Assembly (NCBI RefSeq): GCF_000317695.1
Contig: NC_019771.1
Location: forward strand, 2,484,001 to 2,548,000
Direction of reading: 5' to 3'
Origin: Anabaena cylindrica PCC 7122
Lineage (GTDB): Bacteria; Cyanobacteriota; Cyanobacteriia; Cyanobacteriales; Nostocaceae
DNA length: 64,000 bases
Positions 16,236 through 24,155 of the stretch are shown here, in pieces (the stretch's first letter is position 1; each line of letters begins with the position of its first letter). The position numbers and the translations under genes are program-made. The notes below the pieces were generated by a model. The model searched no databases, was not told the origin of the DNA, and saw only the letters and a program-made list of their open reading frames with translations.

Positions 16236-17465
16236 TTACTCAGTAAGCAAACTTAGTCCAAATATCCAGGCAGGTGGGTTATTACTGGTATAGTCACCTC
16301 TAAAGATACCTGTGATGGGAGATTCGACGGGTCCAAACACAACTTTCCATGTTTTGTTTAAACGAGGTGAGAATACTTTTATAATATGAAGATTACAGGA
16401 CATAGGTATGTCCATATAGGCATCATAGCCATTAAATTTTTCGGGATAGACACGGAGAAGATATGTTTCTTGAGTGACTTTTTGACCATCAATAGTTTCA
16501 AGTTCAATTTCCTCATACCAATAGTCTCGTTCTTGAGGATGATGAGTTGCAGAATTGAAAAGCCTATTTTCCTCCATACGAATTTCTTCTACTACATCTT
16601 CATCTGCACCATATAAATCTAGTAAGCGCGAGAAGGATATAATATGAAATGAACATCCCTCTGTTTCTCGCCTAAATTCATCTACAAGTTCATATCTCGG
16701 ATATAAAGCTTTTTTCTCGGATCTATAAAACCAATCATGCTTCTCTTCGCCTGAAACAAAGATAACGTGGCTTTTATTCGATTTTCCAATTTCTAATATC
16801 GTCAGCCAGATTAGAAGATCACCAATTCCTAAGTCTGGCTTACCTCCATCCTTATAACCCGGTGGATTTTTATGCAATATGAGGTTTTTCAAATCTTCTT
16901 TGACTTTATTTTGATCAATTTCTGGCTCTATAATTACACTTTTATTAAAAATTTCAGCGTAAATTAAACTAACTGGATCATTCCAAGTCCACCCACTAAT
17001 ATGATCTATTACAGAGCTAATAGCTTTCGTGTATTTTTTAATAAGTTCATTAATTTCTTTTTCAATCTCAAGAGTTTCTTTATATGCTTCTAATGACTCA
17101 AGAAGTGGGTACTTTCCTATATCAAATTTATGTTGTGATGAATTCTTTCGAGTTAATTGTTGGTAAACTTCTGCTATCTTAGTAGGTCTATTCTTAACAA
17201 ATTCTCTAGCAGCTTGCGCTGGTATTATTAGACGATTATTTTGTACTAACTCTCTGTATATCTTTTGAATCTGATTAAGGCTATTTGTGCCTGTCGTATA
17301 TGGAACAAGTAAAGTATTTGTATCGAGGACAATAATTGCATTATCTTTGATATCTTCAACTGGCTTGAGTACATTAGCGAATAATGAGGTTGCATCAGGA
17401 AAAATCCGATTAGCAATAAAAATATCAACTTCACTTTGTTCTGATTTACCTTGATTTGGTGACAT
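16236..17465 (-). CDS. large PIN-like domain protein (PIN_8/DUF4935 type), about 409 aa
   Basis: The N-terminal region has IIVLDTNTLLVPY, a PIN first-Asp motif, near residue 45, followed by a helical segment and GKPDLGIGDLLIWLTILEIG with the later acidic residues, then HVIFVSGEEKHDW. A C-terminal region of about 100 residues looks beta-rich. I chose the ATG at 17463-17465 (MSPNQGKSEQ) over an upstream ATG because family members usually lack the extra basic leader. PIN_8 proteins are suspected RNases in defence or stress; no partner is adjacent. Confidence 0.72.
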   Translation of the reverse strand: MSPNQGKSEQSEVDIFIANRIFPDATSLFANVLKPVEDIKDNAIIVLDTNTLLVPYTTGTNSLNQIQKIYRELVQNNRLIIPAQAAREFVKNRPTKIAEVYQQLTRKNSSQHKFDIGKYPLLESLEAYKETLEIEKEINELIKKYTKAISSVIDHISGWTWNDPVSLIYAEIFNKSVIIEPEIDQNKVKEDLKNLILHKNPPGYKDGGKPDLGIGDLLIWLTILEIGKSNKSHVIFVSGEEKHDWFYRSEKKALYPRYELVDEFRRETEGCSFHIISFSRLLDLYGADEDVVEEIRMEENRLFNSATHHPQERDYWYEEIELETIDGQKVTQETYLLRVYPEKFNGYDAYMDIPMSCNLHIIKVFSPRLNKTWKVVFGPVESPITGIFRGDYTSNNPPAWIFGLSLLTE

Positions 17466-17699
17466 AATTTTAAACTCCAATTTACATAATTTTTTAGATG
17501 AACACAAAGTACATAGTGATGTTATCTAGAATAGACTAATCTTTTACATAGGAAGCATTATTTAGAAACATGATTTTAGCTTTTTGCTCATCCATTTGTA
17601 GCAATAAGTGTCTTAAATCATGTAAGGCATTTTCTATGAAAGGAATAACAAAGCTATCATCATTAAATGGTTCAATTTCATCCTCAGCTTGAGAAATTG

Positions 17700-19133
17700 G
17701 GTTCTTCGGTAGTTGTTATGCCAAACTATTAGCTACACTCACTAAATAATATTAAAAAATGTATCAATAAATGACTAAAGGTATTGTAGGGGTTGACATA
17801 CAAAGAGCATTTATTATTAACTATAAATGCAATCCAAATTATTTTTAGATAAACTTAAAGTTATGACTGGCAAAAAAGGTATTAAAATTCTAACAGAAAT
17901 TCTGGATTTAAGCGGTGTAAAAGTTGTATCACATCGCCTTCATACCGGAATTGGAATGATTTTACAAATTGAACAAGAAAATTCATTTGCTACCTGCCCA
18001 TATTGTGGCACAACCAGCCATAAATTACATCAAAATCATAGACATATTATTAAAGACCTCCCTTTTGGAGAAAAAGAAATATTTTTAGAAATTAATCGCC
18101 GACAGTTTAAATGTGAACAATGTAAAAAACCATTTAGTGAAGATTTAGATTTTGTTAAAAAGAAAAGAACTTTTACAAATCGCCTTGCAAATAAGACAAT
18201 ACAAGAAGTTTTAGAAAACGACATTCATAGTGTAGCAGCAAAAGGTATAGTAACAAAAGACGAAATAGAAAGAATGTTAAAAGACGCATCATCAGAATTA
18301 CCAGATTTAAAACCTATAAATCTAAAAAGACTGGGAATTGATGAAATAGCTTTGAAGAAAGGACATGGGAATTACTGTGCAGTATTAGTAGATTTAGATC
18401 AGAGCAAACTAATTGCGATTTTAAGCGGACGAACACAAGAAATAATCAGGAAAACCCTTATGGGATGGGGGACAGAGATTCTAGAAAATATAGAAGAAGT
18501 CAGTATAGATTTGTGGAGTGGCTATAAAACTTTAGTAACAGAATTAATGCCAAATGCTCAAGTAGTAGCTGATAGATTTCATGTAATGACACAGATTAAC
18601 AAAGAATTAGATACACAAAGAAAAAGGGAAAAACGGAAAGTTGAAGATTTAATCAAGAAAGCAAATACAACAGAAAAATCTAAATATGAAGAAATATTAG
18701 CTGGATTGAAGAATAGTAAATATCCCTTACTTAAAAATGAAGATAAGTTAACCCAAGAGCAATTAGAGAAACTGATTCAAGTTAAAAATGTCTCGCCTAT
18801 TTTGAAGGAAATGCACGAATTTAAAGAAAAGATTAGGCAAATTTTTAATACTACACAAGATTGGTATACGGGAGTTTTCAAATTAGGTATGTGGTTATCG
18901 AGAGCTAAAAAATACTTCCCAAATAGCAACAATACTATTATTCGTTGGTATCAGGAAATTATAGCCTACTTTGATAATAGGACAACCAGTGGTACTGTGG
19001 AAGGAATTAATAACAAGCTTAAACTAATAAAACGTTCGGGATATGGATTTAAAAACTTTGAAAATTTCCGAATTAGATGCTTATTAAGTTGGCATTATGT
19101 TTAATAGTTTAGCATAAAAAGTACCGAAGAGCC
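17700..19133 (+). mobile_element. complete ISL3-family insertion sequence
   Basis: The 1434-bp element begins GGTTCTTCGGTA and its far end reads GGCTCTTCGGTA on the opposite strand, with inverted-repeat homology continuing through TTATGC and AAACTATTA. It is flanked by an 8-bp direct repeat, AGAAATTG, as expected for ISL3. Transposase, ends and duplication are all intact, so insertion is recent. Confidence 0.93.
17827..19104 (+). CDS. ISL3 family transposase, 425 aa
   Basis: An N-terminal zinc-binding region (CPYCG, then CEQCKKPF) precedes the DDE catalytic domain, with IDEIALKKGHGNYCAV near 170, VVADRFHVM near 250 and TSGTVEGINNKLKL near 385 carrying the final Glu. Length and domain order are normal for ISL3. 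The C-terminus abuts the right inverted repeat. Confidence 0.95.
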   Translation: MQSKLFLDKLKVMTGKKGIKILTEILDLSGVKVVSHRLHTGIGMILQIEQENSFATCPYCGTTSHKLHQNHRHIIKDLPFGEKEIFLEINRRQFKCEQCKKPFSEDLDFVKKKRTFTNRLANKTIQEVLENDIHSVAAKGIVTKDEIERMLKDASSELPDLKPINLKRLGIDEIALKKGHGNYCAVLVDLDQSKLIAILSGRTQEIIRKTLMGWGTEILENIEEVSIDLWSGYKTLVTELMPNAQVVADRFHVMTQINKELDTQRKREKRKVEDLIKKANTTEKSKYEEILAGLKNSKYPLLKNEDKLTQEQLEKLIQVKNVSPILKEMHEFKEKIRQIFNTTQDWYTGVFKLGMWLSRAKKYFPNSNNTIIRWYQEIIAYFDNRTTSGTVEGINNKLKLIKRSGYGFKNFENFRIRCLLSWHYV

Positions 19134-19767
19134 AGAAATTGTAACTTCCATTCTTTCATGTATTTCTTTGATATCGTTAATAACATCTATGTTATAGAGA
19201 TTCCAAGAAAAAATCTTGTATTTATTGCTTTTATAGACATCATTACTCCATTTTGAAGCAATACTTTTATAGAATTTTGAGTTAAATTCTTTCTCAGTCA
19301 TTGATTTCAGTATTCTATAAGTTTTAACAAAAGACACTAGAGAATCATAGTTGCTATAAAGTTCTCCCCAAATTGCCGATTTAATTTCATACTCCTTGTT
19401 TTTTTCTTTGAACAAATCAACTGATTCTTTAACAATTAAAGATATTAAAGTTGCCGGAGGCAGTAAATATACAAGATGATCTAAATCATGTAGGTAATTT
19501 ATTCCAAGCGGTAAAGAAATAAGAGATAGACTTATAATTGATAACTTCAAATTCTCATTTTTTTCAGTATGAGCAATAATATCTTTAATATAGCCCTGCC
19601 TCCAATTAAGCCAAATAATAAGGAACATAAAACCAATCAACAAATTTTCCATAATATTTTCTTTCATAAAATGTGGGAGCATAAGTTGTGGAATGCAGAT
19701 ATCTGTCAACTTTAAACAAATGAAGTATATCACCTTTTACACAAATGATATTATTGATTAACAAAAA

Positions 19768-21072
19768 TTAACTCCTTTTATAAACCACTTCCATTCTCAA
19801 CTTCTCCATCTCAATCTTCAACCGTTCATTCTCCATTTTCAACCCTGTATTTTCATCCTTAATCAACTCCACCTCATTCCGTTTACTCAAAGCCTGATTA
19901 ATTGCCAACTTCCGCATATCTAAAGAGAACCAACGTTGATATGTTTTCGTATGAATCTGCACACTATGACCCAAATTATCCGCCGCAGCTTTAATAGGAA
20001 TCCCCAAAATATGCGCTCGAATTGCCCAACCATGACGTAAATCATAAGGTTTAAAATCTAAACCTATTTTTCTAAACCACCAACTCACTCTTTGAATTAA
20101 AGCCGTGATTTCTGCATGATTATTTTTATCTTTTTTACTAATTGCTATTGCCAACATTTCTAAATACTTCGGATTTCTTAAATCAAATTCATCAATCCAT
20201 TCTTTATATAAAGGCAAAGCTTCTCTTTCACCAGTTTTACAATCTTTATCAACTTTCCATGTTAAATCTATATTTTCATCACTTAACCACCAAGCAATAT
20301 GAGGATTAATAAAAAGCTCACGGGGACGTAAACCAAAAACCGCTAACATTCCATAAATCCAGCGCCATAATTGCCAGCTATCTTTCACATCTTGATTAAC
20401 TTGCTTACCTCTGTTATTTAGATATTCATCAAACTTGTAGAATCCTGTAACTATTTCCTGATCTGTGGGAACATTCCGAGAATTACTCTCAGGCATTTTG
20501 GAATACTTAGATAAATCAATTTCAATTTTAAAGGTCTGACAAAAAGCAGAAATAGCTCTAGCGGCATTATATTTTGCCCATTCTTTATCTAGTTTTTCAA
20601 GTGAAGCAATCAAATTTTCCGCAGTTGCTAAATATTGAGGATTAGTGTAGCGTTTTGTTCGGGAAAAATAATAGAAAAAAGTATGCTCGCTTTTAGTAGT
20701 GCGTTGATGGGTTTTAAAATATTCCTCTTCAAACTGTTCGAGTAATTCTCCTATAGTTGTTAAATCCTTTTTAATGGACTCATTTCCTAAATATTTATCA
20801 GTCCAGGTAAATGTTTTTCTAGCAATTAATTTTCCTAATTCATAAGCTTCCTCTTCTGCTGTTTTTAGTCCATCCAAGTTTGCGGGAATATTCAGAGTGA
20901 TATTGTATTGTTTTCTTCCCGTTTTCCTTGTGTCCTGATCTCCCGGTTTAATTGGTAACGTTGCCCGTAATTGCAGAGATCCATTTGATTCTCGAATTGT
21001 TACTCTCGTCTTCGCAGACTTCAAACGCAGATTTACTTGTTCTAATTCCAGTAGAATTTTTTCTTTCATCAT
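19768..21072 (-). CDS. xisA: XisA-type tyrosine recombinase (nifD element excision)
   Basis: The 434-aa protein has the four catalytic landmarks of a tyrosine recombinase: Arg249 in GLRPREL, Arg346 in DLRHGWA, His369 in LGHS and Tyr378 in KTYQRW. Its sequence style matches XisA/XisC of heterocystous cyanobacteria, and a C-terminal coiled coil (about 395-430) follows. It lies 230 bp inside the nifK-proximal end of the element, as in PCC 7120. It should excise the element at the 11-bp cores in developing heterocysts. No inactivating change is visible. Confidence 0.92.
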   Translation of the reverse strand: MMKEKILLELEQVNLRLKSAKTRVTIRESNGSLQLRATLPIKPGDQDTRKTGRKQYNITLNIPANLDGLKTAEEEAYELGKLIARKTFTWTDKYLGNESIKKDLTTIGELLEQFEEEYFKTHQRTTKSEHTFFYYFSRTKRYTNPQYLATAENLIASLEKLDKEWAKYNAARAISAFCQTFKIEIDLSKYSKMPESNSRNVPTDQEIVTGFYKFDEYLNNRGKQVNQDVKDSWQLWRWIYGMLAVFGLRPRELFINPHIAWWLSDENIDLTWKVDKDCKTGEREALPLYKEWIDEFDLRNPKYLEMLAIAISKKDKNNHAEITALIQRVSWWFRKIGLDFKPYDLRHGWAIRAHILGIPIKAAADNLGHSVQIHTKTYQRWFSLDMRKLAINQALSKRNEVELIKDENTGLKMENERLKIEMEKLRMEVVYKRS

Positions 21073-21151
21073 CCTTGGTGTTGCAGATTAAGAATATAGA
21101 TTTATTGCACGCAGAGACGCAGAGTCACAGAGAGTAAGAGTTGAGAATTTT

Positions 21152-21185
21152 CTCGTTCCCAATCCAATCAGAGTTTGGGAACGAG
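21152..21185. repeat. GGGAACGAG palindrome (dispersed hairpin repeat)
   Basis: CTCGTTCCCAA and TTGGGAACGAG form an 11-bp perfect stem. The same terminal sequence bounds a larger repeat at 50477-50583, so this is a dispersed family. Just before it (21105-21130) is a CGCAGAGACGCAGAG-type repeat that recurs near 23772 and 38148. It lies upstream of xisA and could affect its expression. Confidence 0.7.
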
Positions 21186-21204
21186 AGGTTGGTATTAGCC
21201 TATA

Positions 21205-21215
21205 TTTAGACTAAA
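21205..21215. repeat. TTTAGACTAAA copy at right end of nifD element
   Basis: This is the third copy of the 11-mer also found at 6195-6205 and 6348-6358, in the same orientation. It lies between xisA and the right core site. A near-match to an NtcA site (GTA-N8-TAT) is just upstream at about 21191-21204. Confidence 0.4.
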
Positions 21216-21301
21216 AATAAATGTGTTATCTGCATACATTGTTTATCGCTGACATTGCTCACTGCAAACATAGCGAAGTCAAAAGCTATTAAACCATTAG
21301 A

Positions 21302-21312
21302 AGAACTACTCC
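21302..21312. repeat. right core site of second nifD element
   Basis: GAACTACTCCG matches the left core GGATTACTCCG at 9 of 11 positions; only TACTCCG is contiguous. NifD sequence resumes from the terminal G in the correct frame for excision. Confidence 0.8.
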
Positions 21313-21453
21313 GGTCCTTATCACGGTTACGACGGATTCGCAATCTTTGCTCGTGACATGGATTTGGCGCTAAACAGCCCAACCTGGGGATTAATCGGCG
21401 CTCCCTGGAACAAGAAAGCTCAAGCTAAAGCTAAGGCTAAAGCTTCCGTCTAG
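21312..21453 (+). pseudogene. nifD: nifD 3' segment with a one-base frameshift
   Basis: After excision the frame reads Gly-Pro-Tyr-His-Gly-Tyr-Asp-Gly-Phe-Ala-Ile-Phe-Ala-Arg-Asp-Met up to 21359. The expected Asp-Leu-Ala-Leu-Asn-Ser-Pro-Thr-Trp continues from 21361 in a different phase, because the sequence is ATGGGATTTG where ATGGATTTG is expected. The segment is 142 nt, not a multiple of three. As written, translation would end at TAA 21426-21428 with an altered tail of about 22 residues; the normal TAG is at 21451-21453. A G-run sequencing error is a real alternative. Confidence 0.85.
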
Positions 21454-21495
21454 AAACACCAGAGAGTAGGGGCAACCCTGCCCGTACAGGGATAG

Positions 21496-21515
21496 CCTGG
21501 GGTGAACACCCCAGG
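21496..21515. repeat. stem-loop between nifD and nifK
   Basis: CCTGGGGT and ACCCCAGG form an 8-bp GC-rich stem with a GAAC loop in the nifD-nifK spacer. It is followed by STRR-like AAATTCAAAATTC sequence. It could act in mRNA stability or processing of the operon. Confidence 0.6.
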
Positions 21516-21674
21516 GGGGAGTTGGAAATTCAAAATTCAAAATTAAAAATTCAAAGTTTCGGATTTTGGATTTTGCATTCTGAATTTTGAGCCACATTCC
21601 CGACTTCCCCCAAAGGTGGAGAAACCCCGCCCCAAAAGCAAAAACAACACACAGCAAGCTTGGAGATACACAAA

Positions 21675-23210
21675 ATGCCTCAGAATCCAGAAAATATTAA
21701 GGATCACGTTGAGTTATTCCACCAGCCAGAATACCAACAACTGTTTGAAAACAAGAGACAGTTTGAAAACGGTCACGACCCCGCAGAAGTAACACGAGTT
21801 GCAGAATGGACAAAAAGCTGGGAATATCGTGAAAAGAACTTTGAACGTACAGCTTTAACAGTTAACCCAGCGAAGGGTTGTCAACCTTTAGGAGCAATGT
21901 TTGCTGCTGTAGGTTTTGAAGGTACTCTTCCCTTCGTTCAAGGTTCTCAAGGTTGCGTAGCTTACTTCCGTACCCACTTAACCCGTCACTACAAAGAACC
22001 ATTCTCCGGCGTTTCTTCTTCCATGACAGAAGACGCTGCTGTGTTCGGTGGTCTGCAAAACATGATTGACGGCTTGGCTAACTCATACAGCCTTTACAAG
22101 CCCAAAATGATTGCTGTCTGCACCACCTGTATGGCAGAAGTTATCGGTGATGACTTACAGTCATTCATTGGTAACGCGAAGGAAGCTGGTTCAGTTCCTC
22201 AAGATTTCCCAGTACCTTTTGCTCACACACCTAGTTTCGTTGGTTCCCACATCACTGGTTACGACAACATGATGAAGGGAATTCTTTCTACCTTGACCGA
22301 AGGTAAGAAGAAAGCCAAGAGCAATGGTAAAATCAACTTTATCCCAGGTTTTGACACCTACGTAGAAAACAACCGCGAAATCAAGCGGATGGCTAACTTG
22401 ATGGGTATTGACTACACTGTTTTATCTGATAACAGTGACTATGTTGATTCACCCAACACTGGTGAATTCGATATGTACCCAGGTGGTACTAAGCTGGAAG
22501 ATGCAGCAGATTCTATCAACGCCAAGGCTACTGTTGCTCTGCAGGCTTACTCTACCACTAAAACCCGTGAGTACATTGCTAAGGAATGGAAGCAAGACGT
22601 TTGTGTTTCTCGTCCTTGGGGTATCAAGGGAACTGATGAGTTCTTGATGAAACTCAGCGAATTGACTGGCAAGGCTATTCCTGAAGAGTTGGAAATTGAA
22701 CGTGGTCGTGCTGTTGACGCAATGACCGATTCCCACTCTTGGTTGCATGGTAAGCGCTTCGCTATCTACGGTGATCCTGACTTAGTTTACAGCGTAGTTG
22801 GTTTCATGTTGGAAATGGGTGCTGAACCTGTACATATCTTGGTTCACAACACCAACGAAGTATTTGAGAAAGAACTGCAAGCATTGTTAGATTCTAGCGT
22901 CTTCGGTAAGGGTGCTAAAATCTGGGGTGGTAAGGACTTGTGGCACATGAGATCACTCTTGTTCACAGAACCCGTAGATTTGTTAATTGGTAATTCCTAC
23001 GGTAAGTACCTGTGGCGTGATTGTAAGGTTCCCTTGGTAAGAATTGGTTATCCTATTATGGATCGTCACCACTACCACCGTTACGCTACTGTTGGTTATA
23101 AAGGTATTATCAACCTCCTCAACTGGATTGTTAACACAATCTTTGAAGATATCGACCAACATACCAATATTCCTTCTAAGACAGATATTTCCTACGACTT
23201 GATTCGTTAG
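21675..23210 (+). CDS. nifK: nitrogenase MoFe protein beta chain
   Basis: The 511-aa protein has P-cluster cysteines at Cys69 (NPAKGCQPLG), Cys94 (GSQGCVAYF) and Cys152 (TTCMAEVIGDD), followed by FIPGFDTY and the conserved C-terminal IGYPIMDRHHYHRYATVGY. I start at ATG 21675 (MPQNPENIKD, the cyanobacterial N-terminus) rather than a TTG 15 bp upstream. It forms the alpha2-beta2 MoFe protein with NifD and lies 221 bp downstream of it. The gene is intact. Confidence 0.97.
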   Translation: MPQNPENIKDHVELFHQPEYQQLFENKRQFENGHDPAEVTRVAEWTKSWEYREKNFERTALTVNPAKGCQPLGAMFAAVGFEGTLPFVQGSQGCVAYFRTHLTRHYKEPFSGVSSSMTEDAAVFGGLQNMIDGLANSYSLYKPKMIAVCTTCMAEVIGDDLQSFIGNAKEAGSVPQDFPVPFAHTPSFVGSHITGYDNMMKGILSTLTEGKKKAKSNGKINFIPGFDTYVENNREIKRMANLMGIDYTVLSDNSDYVDSPNTGEFDMYPGGTKLEDAADSINAKATVALQAYSTTKTREYIAKEWKQDVCVSRPWGIKGTDEFLMKLSELTGKAIPEELEIERGRAVDAMTDSHSWLHGKRFAIYGDPDLVYSVVGFMLEMGAEPVHILVHNTNEVFEKELQALLDSSVFGKGAKIWGGKDLWHMRSLLFTEPVDLLIGNSYGKYLWRDCKVPLVRIGYPIMDRHHYHRYATVGYKGIINLLNWIVNTIFEDIDQHTNIPSKTDISYDLIR

Positions 23211-23405
23211 AAATGTCCTTGGGGATGAGGTTTCCCCCACCCCTGCAAAGAATTGTAGTATTACTCACTTGTCAATTAAGGGTCAGGAAAAGACAAATAA
23301 ATTCAAATATCAAAATTCAAAGTTATGAGTTTTGCAAATTGAATTAATTCCAACTTTTCCTTTTCCCTTTTCTTTTTTTCATTGCATTTACCTTCATTAT
23401 GTATT
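23211..23405. other. nifK 3' spacer with STRR-like AT-rich sequence
   Basis: A small GGTTTCCCCCACCCC tract follows the nifK stop and AT-rich CAAATATCAAAATTC repeats follow that. No strong terminator is seen, consistent with readthrough into the Mo-nitro_C gene. Confidence 0.4.
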
Positions 23406-23741
23406 ATGGAAACAACTCACTCTCACACTCATCCACATCCTCAGCCTAATTACCATCCACCTAATTCTAAAGATTCTGGTTCTTTTGATATTCTCAAGCC
23501 CTTGCGAAGATGGGTGGATGGAATTGAAGTAAAAAATGTTCGTCTTGCTCATGTATTTTGTCAGGTAATTCCCTGCTGTTGTCCTTTTGAGCGAGATGTT
23601 AATTTATTTGGGTGGATTTTACATATTCCGCCATTGTGCAAACTCAATCCGTTATATGATGAGTTTGTTTATTTAAGATTTCGGGCTTTATCTTACCTTG
23701 CTGATGTTTGTGGGGAAGATGTCACAAGGTACATTTGCTAG
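23406..23741 (+). CDS. Mo-dependent nitrogenase C-terminal-domain protein (Mo-nitro_C)
   Basis: The 111-aa protein has the Mo-nitro_C pattern: HVFCQVIPCCCPFERDVNLF, HIPPLCKLNPLYDEF and LRFRALSYLADVCGED, with several conserved cysteines. The N-terminus is His/Pro-rich (HSHTHPHPQ), suggesting metal binding. I start at ATG 23406 (METTHSHTHP). In Anabaena an equivalent small gene lies between nifK and nifE. The function is not established. Confidence 0.85.
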   Translation: METTHSHTHPHPQPNYHPPNSKDSGSFDILKPLRRWVDGIEVKNVRLAHVFCQVIPCCCPFERDVNLFGWILHIPPLCKLNPLYDEFVYLRFRALSYLADVCGEDVTRYIC

Positions 23742-24155
23742 TACTGGTTACTTATTTCATCTAAGAGAAACTTCACGCAGAGGCGCAGAGGTGCAAAGAG
23801 AAATATGGAGTTTTTGTACTTACAGCAATTTTCATGAAAATGCGCCACATCTTAATGAATATTTCGCACCAAGGCAGAAATAAATTAATTTAGAGTGTAG
23901 TTTAAATACATGAAATGCTGTAAGTTCAGCAATGCCAATAATGATATAGGAAATTGTACTTCATGATTTCTTGTGAATTTAAGTTTATATGTTTATTGGC
24001 AATATTCAATGCCAGAAAAATTCAGCGACAGCTAAATAGATATCTTTTCTGAAACTTTATCTGTGTAAATATTGTGTGAAGAGGAATTTTGCGGGAAGTC
24101 TATTCAGGTTTGCTCACATTTCAATTAACAACTTCCATCCAACGCGAGACGAGAG
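23742..24155. other. 414-bp spacer before nifE
   Basis: No gene is visible. It holds a CACGCAGAGGCGCAGAGG dispersed repeat near 23772 and AT-rich sequence that could contain a nifE promoter. I found no clear NtcA site. Confidence 0.4.

Larger units (their letters stand above)
17536..19733 (-). pseudogene. membrane protein gene split by an ISL3 insertion
   Basis: The 5' part (19733-19134) encodes 200 codons with two or more hydrophobic helices (LLIGFMFLIIWLNW, ISLPLGINYL, VYLLPPATLISLIV). At 19134-19141 lies AGAAATTG, repeated at 17692-17699 on the other side of the IS. Joining the flanks with one copy restores an open frame that continues for 51 more residues (QAEDEIEPFNDDSF onward) to TAG at 17536-17538. 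The intact protein would be about 251 aa; its family is unknown. Confidence 0.88.
6113..21312. mobile_element. second nifD element, about 15.2 kb, XisA type
   Basis: NifD reads up to the Tyr-Ser of HSWDYS at 6122 and resumes with Gly-Pro-Tyr-His at 21312, in the frame expected after site-specific excision. The core repeats are GGATTACTCCG and GAACTACTCCG. A XisA-like tyrosine recombinase sits just inside the nifK-proximal end, as in Anabaena PCC 7120. The element is larger than the roughly 11-kb PCC 7120 element, and much of its cargo is broken or transposon-derived. Known elements of this type are deleted during heterocyst differentiation. Confidence 0.9.
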
